From assembly GCF_002104335.1 (NCBI RefSeq), contig NZ_CP020867.1, positions 806,001 through 870,000 of the forward strand: a DNA stretch of 64,000 nt, given 5' to 3'. How positions within the stretch are numbered: position 1 is the first letter of the stretch; every line of letters starts with the position of its first letter. Below, piece after piece: positions 8,844 through 17,821 of this stretch. A model generated the notes under the pieces. It did not search any database and was not told the origin of the DNA. It was given only the letters and a program-made list of their open reading frames with translations. The position numbers and the translations under genes were made by a program. This stretch comes from Campylobacter cuniculorum DSM 23162 = LMG 24588 (GTDB lineage: Bacteria > Campylobacterota > Campylobacteria > Campylobacterales > Campylobacteraceae).

Positions 8844-9611
8844 GTGAATGAATTTTTAATACAAATCATATTTTTAGCAATTTTAGGAGCAAGTTTGGGG
8901 TCTTTTTGTATGGGTTTAGCCTCGCGTTTGACTCAAAATCATAGGCTTTTTACCTTGCATTCTTTTTGTTTTTCTTGTAAAAAAAGACTTGGAATTTTTG
9001 AACTCGTTCCTATTTTTTCTTATCTTTTTTTAAGAGCAAAATGCAAACATTGTAAGGCTAAAATTCCTTTGATTTTATTTTTGAGTGAAATTTTGGGCAT
9101 TATTTTGCTTGGATTTTGCTTTTATTGCAGTAAAAATTTTTATGATTTTTTATTTTTAACTCTTTTTGTATTTAATCTTTTCTTGCTTTCACTCATTGAT
9201 ATAAAGCTTAAGGCTGTGCCCGAATTTTTGCTTTGGACTGCTTTTTTCTTTGCTTTTCTTTATGCTTTTAGTGAAAAAGAATTTATCAATCTTTTTATCT
9301 TTGAGGAGTTAGACGGAGGATTTTTCTTCGATGCTATGCTCTTTGCGGGTTTTATGTTTTTGCTTAAAAATTTTATTGCCTTTTTGAGTTCTTTTAAAAA
9401 GGGTGAAAAAGAAGAAAATTTAGGCGAAGCCGATCTTATACTTTTAGCTTGTATGAGTGGAATTTTAGGTTTTAAATGGTGCTTTTTAGCTCTTTTTATT
9501 GCTGCGATTTTAAGTTTGCCCTTTTTTTTAATCCAAAAAAAACTCGCCTTTATACCTTTTTTAAGTCTTGCTTTTATCGCAATCTTATGTTATAAAAATT
9601 GGGAAAATTAA
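8844..9611 (+). CDS. prepilin peptidase (A24 family)
   Basis: Polytopic membrane aspartyl protease of the GspO/PilD/ComC type, which cleaves and may methylate type IV pilin-like proteins. It is 255 aa. Two CxxC pairs in the N-terminal cytoplasmic loop (FCFSCKK and AKCKHCKAK) form the zinc site usual for bifunctional enzymes. The catalytic aspartates fit SLIDIKLKAVPEF (about residue 118) and GEADLILL (about 195). The start is GTG 8844, because the nearby ATG is out of frame. In Campylobacter the likely substrates are pseudopilins of the transformation/secretion (Cts) system, encoded elsewhere. Confidence 0.88.
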   Translation: MNEFLIQIIFLAILGASLGSFCMGLASRLTQNHRLFTLHSFCFSCKKRLGIFELVPIFSYLFLRAKCKHCKAKIPLILFLSEILGIILLGFCFYCSKNFYDFLFLTLFVFNLFLLSLIDIKLKAVPEFLLWTAFFFAFLYAFSEKEFINLFIFEELDGGFFFDAMLFAGFMFLLKNFIAFLSSFKKGEKEENLGEADLILLACMSGILGFKWCFLALFIAAILSLPFFLIQKKLAFIPFLSLAFIAILCYKNWEN

Positions 9612-9612
9612 A

Positions 9613-10638
9613 ATGAAATTAAGTTATAAATATATTTTAAATCAATTTTTAAGCACAAATTTATCAATATTTTTTGTGCTTTTTAGCATTGTTTCTGTCG
9701 TGTTTTTTATACAAATTGCTAATTTCACTTCAAGCATAGAAATCAGTTTTTTAGACCTTTTAAAACTCTATAGTTTTATGTTGCCACGAATTTTAATTTT
9801 TACCCTGCCGATTGCCTTTTTTATCGCTTTAACCTTAACGTTATTTAGACTTTCTAAGGAAAATGAAAGCATAGTGCTTTTTACCTTAGGTTTTTCTCCA
9901 TTTTTACTCGCAAAATTTTTTTTAAAAATTGCAGCATTTGTGAGTGCTTTAATGCTCATTGTTGCTTTGATTATACTTCCTATTGCCTTTGAACTTCAAG
10001 ATAATTTCATTGATTTTAAAAAAAGTCAGATTAAATTTAATTATAAAACAGGAGAATTTGGACAAAAATTTCTTAATTGGATGATTTTTATCGAAAAAGA
10101 AAATAAAAATAAATACGAAAATATCATTATGTATCACCCAAAATATACTGATAAAGACAAAGAGCAACTCATCATTGCTAAAGAAGCTCAAGCTGAATAC
10201 AAACAAGATAGCATTACTTTTAGACTTGCTAAGGGTAAAATTTACAGCTTTGAAAATGATGGAAATGTCTTTGTGGGCGGTTTTGATGATTTATCGATTA
10301 ACACTCAATTAGTGAATAAAAATTCAGGGATAAAGAAATTTTATCATTATTGGAATGATCTTTTTAGCAGTGAGCAAAAAGCTAGGGAATTTGTAATTTA
10401 CACTACGATTGCACTTTTTCCTTTGGCTAGTGCTCTTTTTGCGTTGTGTTTTGGCATTGTAACTTACCGCTATGAAAAAGGATTGATTTATTTGGGTATG
10501 TTTGGAGTGATTGCTTTTTATTTTGGGCTTTTAAGTTCTTTTCATAAGCCTCCGCTTTTGGTTTGTGCTTTGATTTTTTCTAGTGTATTTTTTGCCTCTA
10601 TTTTTTGTTTTAAAAAAATGATTTTAAGTCGGTATTGA
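9613..10638 (+). CDS. LptF/LptG family permease
   Basis: Inner-membrane subunit of the LPS/LOS transport ABC exporter (YjgP/YjgQ family). It is 341 aa, with three N-terminal membrane segments, a periplasmic beta-jellyroll-like middle (about residues 130-255) and three C-terminal membrane segments. ATG 9613, one base after the preceding stop, gives the expected MKLSYKYILNQFL start. The frame is open from 9568, but that extension adds an unlikely polar leader. Which of the two paralogues (LptF or LptG) it is cannot be decided here. Confidence 0.87.
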   Translation: MKLSYKYILNQFLSTNLSIFFVLFSIVSVVFFIQIANFTSSIEISFLDLLKLYSFMLPRILIFTLPIAFFIALTLTLFRLSKENESIVLFTLGFSPFLLAKFFLKIAAFVSALMLIVALIILPIAFELQDNFIDFKKSQIKFNYKTGEFGQKFLNWMIFIEKENKNKYENIIMYHPKYTDKDKEQLIIAKEAQAEYKQDSITFRLAKGKIYSFENDGNVFVGGFDDLSINTQLVNKNSGIKKFYHYWNDLFSSEQKAREFVIYTTIALFPLASALFALCFGIVTYRYEKGLIYLGMFGVIAFYFGLLSSFHKPPLLVCALIFSSVFFASIFCFKKMILSRY

Positions 10639-11360
10639 TGAAATTAAAACTTATTTTTTCTTATGATGGTTCAGCTTTTTTAGGTTCAGCCAAGCAACCT
10701 CATTTAAAAGGGGTTCAAGATGGTCTTCAAAATGCCTTGAAGCATTTAGGAATTTCAAAACCTGTTTTATTTGCTTCAAGAACAGATAAAGGAGTACATG
10801 CAAACAGAGCTGTTGCAAGCATTGAATGTGAAGACTTTTTTAAGGATTTAAAAAATCTTAAAAATCAAATCAATCGCTTTGCACATCCTTTCATCCATAT
10901 TAAAGAAATTCAAAGGGTTGAAGAAGATTTTGAAGTAAGATTTTGCGTTAAGGCTAGGGAGTATAATTATGTTTTTTTTCACGGCGATTTTAATCCCTTT
11001 CTTGCAAGATATGTGCATTTTTATCCCCCATTTGATATAAAAAGGGCTCTTGAGATTTTATCCCTTTTTAAGGGCAAACACGATTTTAGGTATTTTTCTA
11101 AATCAAAAGGCTGTGCAAAAACAAGCACGAGAGAGATGTTTTATATCAAAGCTTATAGATATAAAAAAATCACCATATTTAAATTTAGAGCAAATGGTTT
11201 TTTAAGAGCACAAATTAGACTTATGGTGGCAAGTGTTTTGGCTGTTTTAGAGGGGCGGTTAAAAGAAGAAGAACTGAAAGAACAACTTGAACTTAAAAAT
11301 TGCTATTTTCGTCTTTTAGTCCCTCCAAATGGGCTTTATCTTAGTAGAATCATTTATTAA
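10638..11360 (+). CDS. truA: tRNA pseudouridine(38-40) synthase
   Basis: Isomerises uridines 38-40 in the tRNA anticodon arm. At 240 aa it has normal length. The catalytic Asp is in ASRTDKGVHA (about residue 50), and the C-terminal FRANGFLRAQIRLMV is the second family signature. ATG 10638 overlaps the preceding TGA. The gene ends 4 bp inside the convergent ilvA gene, so transcripts of the two overlap. Confidence 0.95.
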   Translation: MKLKLIFSYDGSAFLGSAKQPHLKGVQDGLQNALKHLGISKPVLFASRTDKGVHANRAVASIECEDFFKDLKNLKNQINRFAHPFIHIKEIQRVEEDFEVRFCVKAREYNYVFFHGDFNPFLARYVHFYPPFDIKRALEILSLFKGKHDFRYFSKSKGCAKTSTREMFYIKAYRYKKITIFKFRANGFLRAQIRLMVASVLAVLEGRLKEEELKEQLELKNCYFRLLVPPNGLYLSRIIY

Positions 11361-12568
11361 AGAGTTTCATAAAAATCAAAAGACTTTTGAGTGAGTATTT
11401 TTCTCACCTCTTCTTGATGTTCTTTGCCTTTGGTTTCAAGTGTGATTGAAATCATCGCATCTCCATAATTTAATTTCGTTGAAAATCTATCATAGTCAAT
11501 CTTGACTATATTGGCATTAGCATTCTTAAGACTATCTGTAAGATTGAGTAAGGCTCCGGGCTTATCGATGAGGGTTACATTGATTTGCATTTTGCGATGA
11601 GCCTTAAATAAACCTTTTTCTATGATGATATTAAGCATTTGCACATCGATATTTCCACCGCTTAAAATGGCTGCAATTTTTTTACGATGAGTCAGTTTAA
11701 TCTTTTGATGCAATAAAGCCGCGACACTTGCAGCTCCAGCCCCCTCAACGATGATTTTATGTCTTTCAAGTAAAAAAAGCACAGCATTAGCAATTTCTTC
11801 ATCATCAACAAGCACAAATTCATCAACACTTTCTAAAATGATTTTTAGATTAATAGAACTCACATCGCGAACCGCAATACCATCAGCAATAGTGCGGACA
11901 CTATTAGAATTTAAAGCCTTTTTTGCGTGAAAACTTTCATACATAGCAGGAGCACCTTTAGCACCCACACCGATAATTTTAATGTGAGGATTTATCTGTT
12001 TAGCCGCACTTGCAATCCCGCTAATCAATCCCCCTCCGCCAACAGGAACGATAATGGTGTCTAAATCACTTATATCATCGAGCATTTCGAGCATTAAAGT
12101 GCCTTGTCCTGCCATCACAAGCTCATCTTCAAAAGGATGAATGAAAATGAGACCTTGTTCTTTAGCATAATTGATTGCAAAAGCATAAGCTTCATCGAAA
12201 TTATCGCCTTTTAAAAGCACTTGTGCTCCTAAATTCTTTGTTGCACTCACTTTTAAAAGAGGGGTGGATTCTGGCATAACAATAATGGCTTTAATCCCAA
12301 ATTTTCTAGCACTTATTGCAACTCCTTGTGCGTGATTTCCAGCACTCGCAGCGATGACTCCCTTGCTCTTTTGTTTTTGGCTTAAATTGGCTATTTTATT
12401 ATAGGCTCCGCGAATTTTATAAGCACCCGTAAGCTGTAAATTTTCTTTTTTAAGATAAATTTCAGCTTTATAAAGCTCACTTAAAAAAGGTGCATAAGCT
12501 AAAGGGGTTTTGACTATAAAGTCAGCAATTTTTTGTTTGGCTTGATAAATTTTATTAAGCTCTAGCAT
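11357..12568 (-). CDS. ilvA: threonine ammonia-lyase (deaminase) with ACT domain
   Basis: PLP enzyme converting threonine to 2-oxobutanoate, the first step toward isoleucine. It is 403 aa. The PLP lysine is in LTGAYKIRGA (about residue 53), SAGNHAQGVA follows, and the glycine loop is VPVGGGGL. The C-terminal ~75 residues (from MQINVTLIDKPGALLNLTDS) form a single ACT regulatory domain. This is the shorter architecture often called tdcB-like or IlvA-short, so the allosteric behaviour is uncertain. It overlaps the CoA-binding gene upstream by 14 bp, so the two form an operon. Confidence 0.92.
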   Translation of the reverse strand: MLELNKIYQAKQKIADFIVKTPLAYAPFLSELYKAEIYLKKENLQLTGAYKIRGAYNKIANLSQKQKSKGVIAASAGNHAQGVAISARKFGIKAIIVMPESTPLLKVSATKNLGAQVLLKGDNFDEAYAFAINYAKEQGLIFIHPFEDELVMAGQGTLMLEMLDDISDLDTIIVPVGGGGLISGIASAAKQINPHIKIIGVGAKGAPAMYESFHAKKALNSNSVRTIADGIAVRDVSSINLKIILESVDEFVLVDDEEIANAVLFLLERHKIIVEGAGAASVAALLHQKIKLTHRKKIAAILSGGNIDVQMLNIIIEKGLFKAHRKMQINVTLIDKPGALLNLTDSLKNANANIVKIDYDRFSTKLNYGDAMISITLETKGKEHQEEVRKILTQKSFDFYETL

Positions 12569-12965
12569 TGTTTTTCCTATTTTGGTATTCTATCATTATA
12601 CATTTATTTTGAATGAAATTAATGTCTAAATTTTTACATTTTTCTTTGACTTCATCATTGAAAATTTCAAGCTGAAGCCAAAAATTTGGTATCTTTTTTT
12701 CTATGAGTAGGGGCAAAAGCTCATTTGCCACTTCACCCTTGCGAAACATCAAAACCAAATCAATTTTATCTTTGATTTCACCTAAATTTCTATACACTTT
12801 TTCACCTAAAATCTCATTTTCTTTTGGATAAATGGGATAAATTTTAAATCCTTCATTTTGCAAAAATTGTGCTACTTGAAAAGAGCTTTTAGCACAATCA
12901 GGGCTAAGTCCGACAACGGCGATATTTTTAGCGGTTTTTAAAATTGTATCAATGACATTTTGCAT
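12555..12965 (-). CDS. CoA-binding domain protein (YccU family)
   Basis: 136 aa, a single Rossmann-like CoA_binding_2 domain: NIAVVGLSPDCAKSSFQVAQFL near the N-terminus, YPIYPKENEILG in the middle and WLQLEIFNDEV late. The cellular function is not established; members are small soluble proteins thought to bind CoA or NAD. It is translationally coupled to ilvA. In C. jejuni the same pair occurs in the same order. Confidence 0.85.
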   Translation of the reverse strand: MQNVIDTILKTAKNIAVVGLSPDCAKSSFQVAQFLQNEGFKIYPIYPKENEILGEKVYRNLGEIKDKIDLVLMFRKGEVANELLPLLIEKKIPNFWLQLEIFNDEVKEKCKNLDINFIQNKCIMIEYQNRKNNARA

Positions 12966-13039
12966 TTATCTTCCTTGAGAAATAATCCTTTTGTATTCTA
13001 TCATTGATAAATTTAATATTTTATTAAGCTGAAATTTAT

Positions 13040-13048
13040 GGGGGGGGG
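13040..13048 (+). repeat. G9 homopolymer tract abutting a -10 box
   Basis: Nine consecutive G, directly followed by TATAAT at 13049-13054. Tracts of this length are the usual slippage (phase-variation) substrates in Campylobacter. Here the tract would occupy the promoter spacer rather than a coding region. Confidence 0.85.
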
Positions 13049-13054
13049 TATAAT
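13049..13054 (+). promoter_or_regulatory. putative -10 box of the FkbM-type gene
   Basis: Perfect TATAAT 31 bases before the ATG at 13085, with a GAGAGG ribosome site at 13073-13078. Reading from the ATG at 13038 through the G tract gives stops in all three phases before or at the gene start. The tract therefore cannot fuse an upstream leader to the gene, and any effect should be transcriptional. Confidence 0.6.
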
Positions 13055-13084
13055 GTTTTTTTTGTTTTGATTGAGAGGTAAAAA

Positions 13085-14194
13085 ATGATTAAACAAGAAG
13101 ATATTGTGGAGCTTAGTTTTGAGAATGGAGTGCATTATAAGATGTATTTACCTTTTAAGGAAAGTGATTATATACAAAAGATTGTGTTTAATACTAAAAA
13201 ACCTTATGAATATGAAATGCTTTCATATATACTTACTCAAATTCCTAAAAATTCAACCTTGCTCGATATAGGAATGAATATAGCTAATCATAGTTTGTTT
13301 TTGGCAGCAAATGGTTTTAAAATATACGCCTTTGAGGCTAATTCTAAAATGAGTGCAATTGCTAAAGAAAGCATTCGACTCAATAGTTTTGAAGATAGAA
13401 TAAAGATTTATGAATTTGGGGTGAGTGATAGGGATGAGAAGGCTTATTTTGAAAAAGAAAAACCATGGAATTTTGGTTCTATGTCTTTAAGCACCATTGA
13501 TGAAAATCATCAAGAAAATTTAGATTTTATAGAGTGTAAAAGTATCGATAGCTTAGACATACAAGATGAAATTGCTTTGGTTAAGATTGACATTGAAGGT
13601 ATGGAATCAAAGGCTTTAAAAGGTATGAAAGAACTCATTAAAAAGAATAGACCGATTATCTATGCGGAAGCAAATTTTGTTGAAGATTTTTTAAAAATTG
13701 ATAGGATTTTAAATGAATTTAATTATGTGCATTGGGATATTTTTGGAAATTCGCCCACTCATTTGTATTATCCTATTGAAAAATTAAATTTAAATCAAAT
13801 GCTTCAAAAAAATCTTTCAAATATCGCAGGACTTAAGCTTTATTGGACTGAATATATGCAAAAAGATTGTTTTTTGCATAGAATTGTAAATTCAAATTTA
13901 AACGAAACAAAACAAATGAAAAGGGATTTAACTTTAAATTTAAATGAGATGAAACAAATGAAAAAAGACTTGGCTTTAAATTTGAATGAAGTAAAACAAA
14001 TAAAGGAATTTATTAAAGAATTGACAAAAAATACAGAAAATGTCAATCATCTTAAAAAAACTTTAACATACAGATGGGGAAAATCTTTAGTTGAATCTTC
14101 AAAATCTGTGTGTAAATTTTTTATCTTACCTTTAACTCTATGCAAAGATTATAGAGCGTTTAGGCAATATCTTAAAAAAAGAAATAAAAAATAA
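13085..14194 (+). CDS. FkbM-family methyltransferase with coiled-coil repeats
   Basis: 369 aa, SAM-dependent methyltransferase probably acting on a surface glycan. The SAM site is LLDIGMNIANHSLFLAANG (about residues 60-78) followed by YAFEANSKM. VKIDIEGMESKALKGM (about 160-175) is the FkbM signature. From about residue 270 come three tandem 14-residue repeats (NLNEMKQMKKDLAL type, DNA period 42 bp, 13895-14020), which make a heptad-like coiled coil, and then a basic tail. The repeat number could vary by recombination. The gene has no counterpart at this place in C. jejuni (from memory) and carries the G9 promoter tract, so it is an accessory, probably phase-variable gene. The substrate is unknown. 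Confidence 0.85.
   Translation: MIKQEDIVELSFENGVHYKMYLPFKESDYIQKIVFNTKKPYEYEMLSYILTQIPKNSTLLDIGMNIANHSLFLAANGFKIYAFEANSKMSAIAKESIRLNSFEDRIKIYEFGVSDRDEKAYFEKEKPWNFGSMSLSTIDENHQENLDFIECKSIDSLDIQDEIALVKIDIEGMESKALKGMKELIKKNRPIIYAEANFVEDFLKIDRILNEFNYVHWDIFGNSPTHLYYPIEKLNLNQMLQKNLSNIAGLKLYWTEYMQKDCFLHRIVNSNLNETKQMKRDLTLNLNEMKQMKKDLALNLNEVKQIKEFIKELTKNTENVNHLKKTLTYRWGKSLVESSKSVCKFFILPLTLCKDYRAFRQYLKKRNKK
13895..14020 (+). repeat. three tandem 42-bp coding repeats
   Basis: Three in-frame copies at 13895-13936, 13937-13978 and 13979-14020 encode NLNETKQMKRDLTL, NLNEMKQMKKDLAL and a diverged NLNEVKQIKEFIKE. The unit is exactly two heptads, consistent with a coiled coil grown by unit duplication. Confidence 0.85.
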
Positions 14195-14275
14195 TTTTTA
14201 AATCACTTGCATTTGAATGTTAAAAAATAAATGAGAATATTTTTCTAAAAATACTATGGGTTTTTAAATTTATCT

Positions 14276-14281
14276 TATAAT
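14276..14281 (+). promoter_or_regulatory. putative -10 box of the small membrane protein gene
   Basis: TATAAT preceded by T-rich sequence, 28 bases upstream of ATG 14309. An AAAAGGAAAA ribosome site lies between. Confidence 0.5.
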
Positions 14282-14308
14282 ATTGCAAAAATTTAAAAGG
14301 AAAATAAA

Positions 14309-14725
14309 ATGAGTGAGCTTTATCCTTATATACTCATAGTGCATTTATTGTGTGCAATATTTTTTATAGGTTATTTGTTTGTCGATGTTTTGATTTTAGC
14401 CTTGATAAAGAAAAAATATCCTAATTTTGATAAACAGCTTTTCAATTCTGGTGGTGTAAAGATTATGCCTTTTATCGTCTTGCTTTTGTTTTTAAGTGGC
14501 GGAGCTTTGGCATCTTTTCATTTTAATCCACTTAATTTACTCTTTGTTTTAAAGATGGTTTTAGCTTTTGGCATTTTAGCTTTGGTTTTATTTTCTTTAT
14601 TTTTTCATTTTGTTCTTAAAAAACCAAATCCTTTAGGGAAATTCATCCACCCTTTAGTTTTTGTCGTTTGTATTTTTGTTGTATTTTTGGCAAAATTAAT
14701 GAATTTCGTTTTTATCGCTTTTTAA
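14309..14725 (+). CDS. small integral membrane protein
   Basis: 138 aa with four predicted membrane helices (about residues 8-30, 50-70, 78-105, 113-135). A His in the first helix ([16 protein letters not shown]) and another in helix 3 give it a look of CopD-like or DUF2269-like membrane proteins that bind heme or copper, but this is only resemblance. It overlaps the 3' end of convergent trmA by 14 bp. C. jejuni has a membrane protein gene at this place. Confidence 0.82.
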   Translation: MSELYPYILIVHLLCAIFFIGYLFVDVLILALIKKKYPNFDKQLFNSGGVKIMPFIVLLLFLSGGALASFHFNPLNLLFVLKMVLAFGILALVLFSLFFHFVLKKPNPLGKFIHPLVFVVCIFVVFLAKLMNFVFIAF

Positions 14726-15785
14726 GCAAGACTCCGCATTCTAAATGGGGAGTATCCTTAAACTGGTCAAAAAATGCAAAATCAGTGATTTTATGACTTT
14801 GATTTAAAATTGTTAAATTTTCTTTAAGACTTAAAGGATTGCAGGAGATATAAATGATATTTTCAAAATTTTTTATCAATTCTATAACCCCTGTTGAAAG
14901 TCCTGAACGCGGAGGATCTACCAAAATATGAGAGAAATTAAAATCATCCAAATCAAGTTCTTTCAGCCGATAAAATTTTCTTTCTTTTTTAAAAGCCTTA
15001 CTCAAATCTTCACTTGACATTCTTATGAAATTGATATTAGAAATTTCATTGAGAATGCAGTTTTTAAGGGCAAATTCGATATTTTTCTTACAAAGTTCTG
15101 TAGCTAAAACTTTTTTAAAGCATTTTGACAAAGGCAAGGTAAAATTTCCATAGCCACAATACAATTCAAGCAAGTCTTTTTTGATTCCATCTTTTAAAAT
15201 CTTTAAAATCCATTCTATAATTTTTTCATTGATTGCCGTGTTGGGTTGAATAAAACAATCAGCACTGAATTCATAAAAAAATTCCTCATCTTTTATATTT
15301 AAACTTTGTTTTAAATTTTCTTGACCAAAAATCAGCTTTTTTCCTTTGCTTCTTGCAATGAGATTGATGTTAAGCTCTTTGCTTAAATTTTTTAAATCTT
15401 CTTGAATGCAACTTATATCTTTATGATAGAGCAAAGTTACACTAAAATCAAGTTTTGTGGCTAGAAATTCCGCCCCGAAAAGCTTTTGATTTAATTTTGA
15501 ATTTGCATTGAGTTTTTCTAAAATTAAAGGCATAAAATTATAAATTTTTTTATTGACAAAATCTAAATTTTCAACAATATATTTTTTCTTATTTTTTGCA
15601 TCAAACATTGCATAAAAAATCCCTTCATCATTATGAAAAAAGGATAATTCTGCCCTTGTTCTAAAATGTTTATGCGGTGAGGAAAAAAGCTCAAAATTCT
15701 GTGCATAAAAATCCTTAAATAAATTTTGAGCAATTTTTGCTTTTTCTTCTAAACTTTTAGCGTGAAAAAGATTTTCAAGCTTCAT
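14712..15785 (-). CDS. trmA: tRNA (uracil-5-)-methyltransferase
   Basis: Makes m5U54 in the T-loop of tRNA using SAM. At 357 aa it matches the TrmA rather than the longer RlmD form. [16 protein letters not shown] is the SAM motif (about residues 205-220), [10 protein letters not shown] follows, and [13 protein letters not shown] carries the nucleophilic Cys. There is no N-terminal TRAM domain. It overlaps the downstream-strand neighbour SDR gene by 11 bp, in a three-gene minus-strand operon with the SDR and ankyrin genes. Confidence 0.93.
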   Translation of the reverse strand: MKLENLFHAKSLEEKAKIAQNLFKDFYAQNFELFSSPHKHFRTRAELSFFHNDEGIFYAMFDAKNKKKYIVENLDFVNKKIYNFMPLILEKLNANSKLNQKLFGAEFLATKLDFSVTLLYHKDISCIQEDLKNLSKELNINLIARSKGKKLIFGQENLKQSLNIKDEEFFYEFSADCFIQPNTAINEKIIEWILKILKDGIKKDLLELYCGYGNFTLPLSKCFKKVLATELCKKNIEFALKNCILNEISNINFIRMSSEDLSKAFKKERKFYRLKELDLDDFNFSHILVDPPRSGLSTGVIELIKNFENIIYISCNPLSLKENLTILNQSHKITDFAFFDQFKDTPHLECGVLLKKR

Positions 15786-16530
15786 TGAATTTTTCTATAA
15801 AAAACCCATTCCAAGTTTGAGTTACGGGCATCAATTCTATTTCATTGACATTAATATGACTTGGCAATTTTATTAATGCAATGAAGACCTTTGCAATATC
15901 TTCAGCACTAAGAAATTGAGTATTTTCATAGAGTGCATCAGCTTTTTGCTTATCTCCTTTAAAACGTACCTCACTAAATTCGGTTTTACAAAGCCCTGGA
16001 GCGATATTTGTTACTTTGATATTGCTTCCCCTTAAATCATTTCTCAAAGCTAAAGAAAACTGCCCCACAAAGGCTTTAGTACCACAATATACATTTCCAC
16101 CAAAATAAGGATTTCTTGCTGCAACAGAGCCTATATTAAAAATATAAGCACTTTTTTGTTTGCGAAGTAATGGGATAACAGCTCTTGCGATGTATAAAAA
16201 TCCTTTGATATTGGTATCAACCATAGTATTAATATCATCAAGACTTAAATTATCAAATTCTTTTTGTTCAAGAGCTAAACCTGCATTATTAAGAAGAATT
16301 TCAAGGTCTTTAAATTCACGCGGTAAGTTTTCTATGGCTTCAAAAACTTCTTCTTGATTGCGGACATCAAGATTGAGTGTATGAATTTTTTCTTTAAATT
16401 CACTTTTTAATGTTTCTAATCTTTCTTTGCGTCTTGCAAGAGCAACAACTCTAAAACCTTCTTCAATCAAAGCTTTCACACAAGCTCTTCCAAAACCTGA
16501 ACTTGCTCCGGTTACTAAGGCACTTTTCAT
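15775..16530 (-). CDS. short-chain dehydrogenase/reductase (YdfG-like)
   Basis: 251 aa classical SDR. The NADP-binding [10 protein letters not shown] is at the N-terminus, NNAG is near residue 88, and the catalytic YxxxK is in VYCGTKAF (about 153). It resembles the YdfG group acting on 3-hydroxy acids such as serine or malonic semialdehyde, but the substrate is not certain. It overlaps the ankyrin gene by 4 bp. In C. jejuni a Na+/H+ antiporter gene lies between trmA and this gene (from memory); it is absent here. Confidence 0.9.
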   Translation of the reverse strand: MKSALVTGASSGFGRACVKALIEEGFRVVALARRKERLETLKSEFKEKIHTLNLDVRNQEEVFEAIENLPREFKDLEILLNNAGLALEQKEFDNLSLDDINTMVDTNIKGFLYIARAVIPLLRKQKSAYIFNIGSVAARNPYFGGNVYCGTKAFVGQFSLALRNDLRGSNIKVTNIAPGLCKTEFSEVRFKGDKQKADALYENTQFLSAEDIAKVFIALIKLPSHINVNEIELMPVTQTWNGFFIEKFNEA

Positions 16531-17774
16531 TCTAAACTTCCTTCATAAAATAAATTTTCATTTGCTTTTAAACCTAAACTTTCTAAGTATTTTGCATTTT
16601 CTGTTTTGTGAGTGGCTAAAGCAAAATCTAAAGCATTAAATCCTAAATCATCAACTTCAAAAAGATGAGCCCCTTTACTGATTAAAAGTTTTAAAATTTG
16701 AGTGTCTCCATAGGCTGCAGCTTGCATTAAAACATTTTTAGAAGTATGTTCTAAGCTACAAAAAGTTATGAAATAGGGAATATCTTTTCCTATATTTGCA
16801 CTTAGGGCTAATTTTTCATTGTTATTAATGTATTTTTGATTGACATTCGCTCCATTTTCGATGAGAAGCTTGATAATGTCTTTATTTCCAAATTCTATGG
16901 CATAAAAAAGCGGAGTTTTGCCAAAGGCATTAGCTTGATTGACATTCGCTCCATTTTCGATGAGAAATTTTGTATTTTCATAATTTTCTAAAGCATAAAA
17001 AATTGCACTTTCATAGCCCTCATCAATTTGAGCTCCAAATTTCAAAAGAAGTTTTAAAATTTCCGGACCTCTTTGGTTGAGCAAAGCTGATCTTAAAGCG
17101 AGAGTGAGTTCAGCTTTTGGAGGATTGTTTGCATAGATATAATCTTGCAAACGAGCACTTGTATAATTTTTATTTGCTACAAATTGAGAAAGAGGAGAAA
17201 TATCCCTAAAAATTTTGGTTTCACCTACAGCCCAATTTAAAAATTCATTTAAAGCGTTTGAAGTGTAATAAATATTACTCCCTTCATCAAAATTAAAATG
17301 AGTTTGAAAATAATATTTCAAAGGCTCAATCGCTTCATTGTATTCTTGCCAAAAAGCCCGATAAAGCCTAAAATTTCCTATACTTTGATAAGCCCAATAC
17401 CTAAAATACGCCCTAAGAGCATTGTATTTTTTTTCTAAATTTTTAGGACTATCAAGGCTTTTTTGATAATTGATTGGGTCTAAGCTAATTTCTAAAAGCA
17501 AATAATTAAACTGAAATAATTTTGGCAAATAAGAAATCCCCGAGCATATATTATTGTTTCCGCGAATTTCATTAGAAAGTTCGTAAAGTTTTTGTGTGAA
17601 TTTTTGATTTTTTAAAGAATCCTCACAAGTTGAAACAATTTCAAACAAATCTTGATTTAAATGAGAATTATTTTTAAAAAAACTTGCTTGATGAGTCTTG
17701 ATATAATCGCAACTCATCTCTTCTTCAGCCACACAAAAAACAAGATACAAACACAAAAATAATAAAAATCTCAC
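16527..17774 (-). CDS. exported ankyrin-repeat protein
   Basis: 415 aa. It has an N-terminal signal peptide (residues 1-16, MRFLLFLCLYLVFCVA), a helical unknown middle, and from about residue 220 four to five ankyrin repeats, two with the near-identical phrase IENGANVNQ. It is probably periplasmic and may bind a protein partner; no catalytic residues are seen. The start is GTG 17774, with GAGGTG just upstream. In C. jejuni an ankyrin gene sits in the same place next to acnB. Confidence 0.88.
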   Translation of the reverse strand: MRFLLFLCLYLVFCVAEEEMSCDYIKTHQASFFKNNSHLNQDLFEIVSTCEDSLKNQKFTQKLYELSNEIRGNNNICSGISYLPKLFQFNYLLLEISLDPINYQKSLDSPKNLEKKYNALRAYFRYWAYQSIGNFRLYRAFWQEYNEAIEPLKYYFQTHFNFDEGSNIYYTSNALNEFLNWAVGETKIFRDISPLSQFVANKNYTSARLQDYIYANNPPKAELTLALRSALLNQRGPEILKLLLKFGAQIDEGYESAIFYALENYENTKFLIENGANVNQANAFGKTPLFYAIEFGNKDIIKLLIENGANVNQKYINNNEKLALSANIGKDIPYFITFCSLEHTSKNVLMQAAAYGDTQILKLLISKGAHLFEVDDLGFNALDFALATHKTENAKYLESLGLKANENLFYEGSLE

Positions 17775-17821
17775 TTTTCACCTCAATGTTTATTATTTTA
17801 GCTTAAGAATGACTTTAAAAT

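Noticed and set aside
12586-13005. Repeated TATTCTATCATT at 12586-12597 and 12994-13005
   Set aside because: The first copy is inside the coding end of the CoA-binding gene; with 12 AT-rich bases, chance is the simpler explanation.
13038-13067. Short leader frame beginning at the ATG before the G9 tract
   Set aside because: All three tract phases stop before or at the methyltransferase start, so it cannot be a phase-variable N-terminus.
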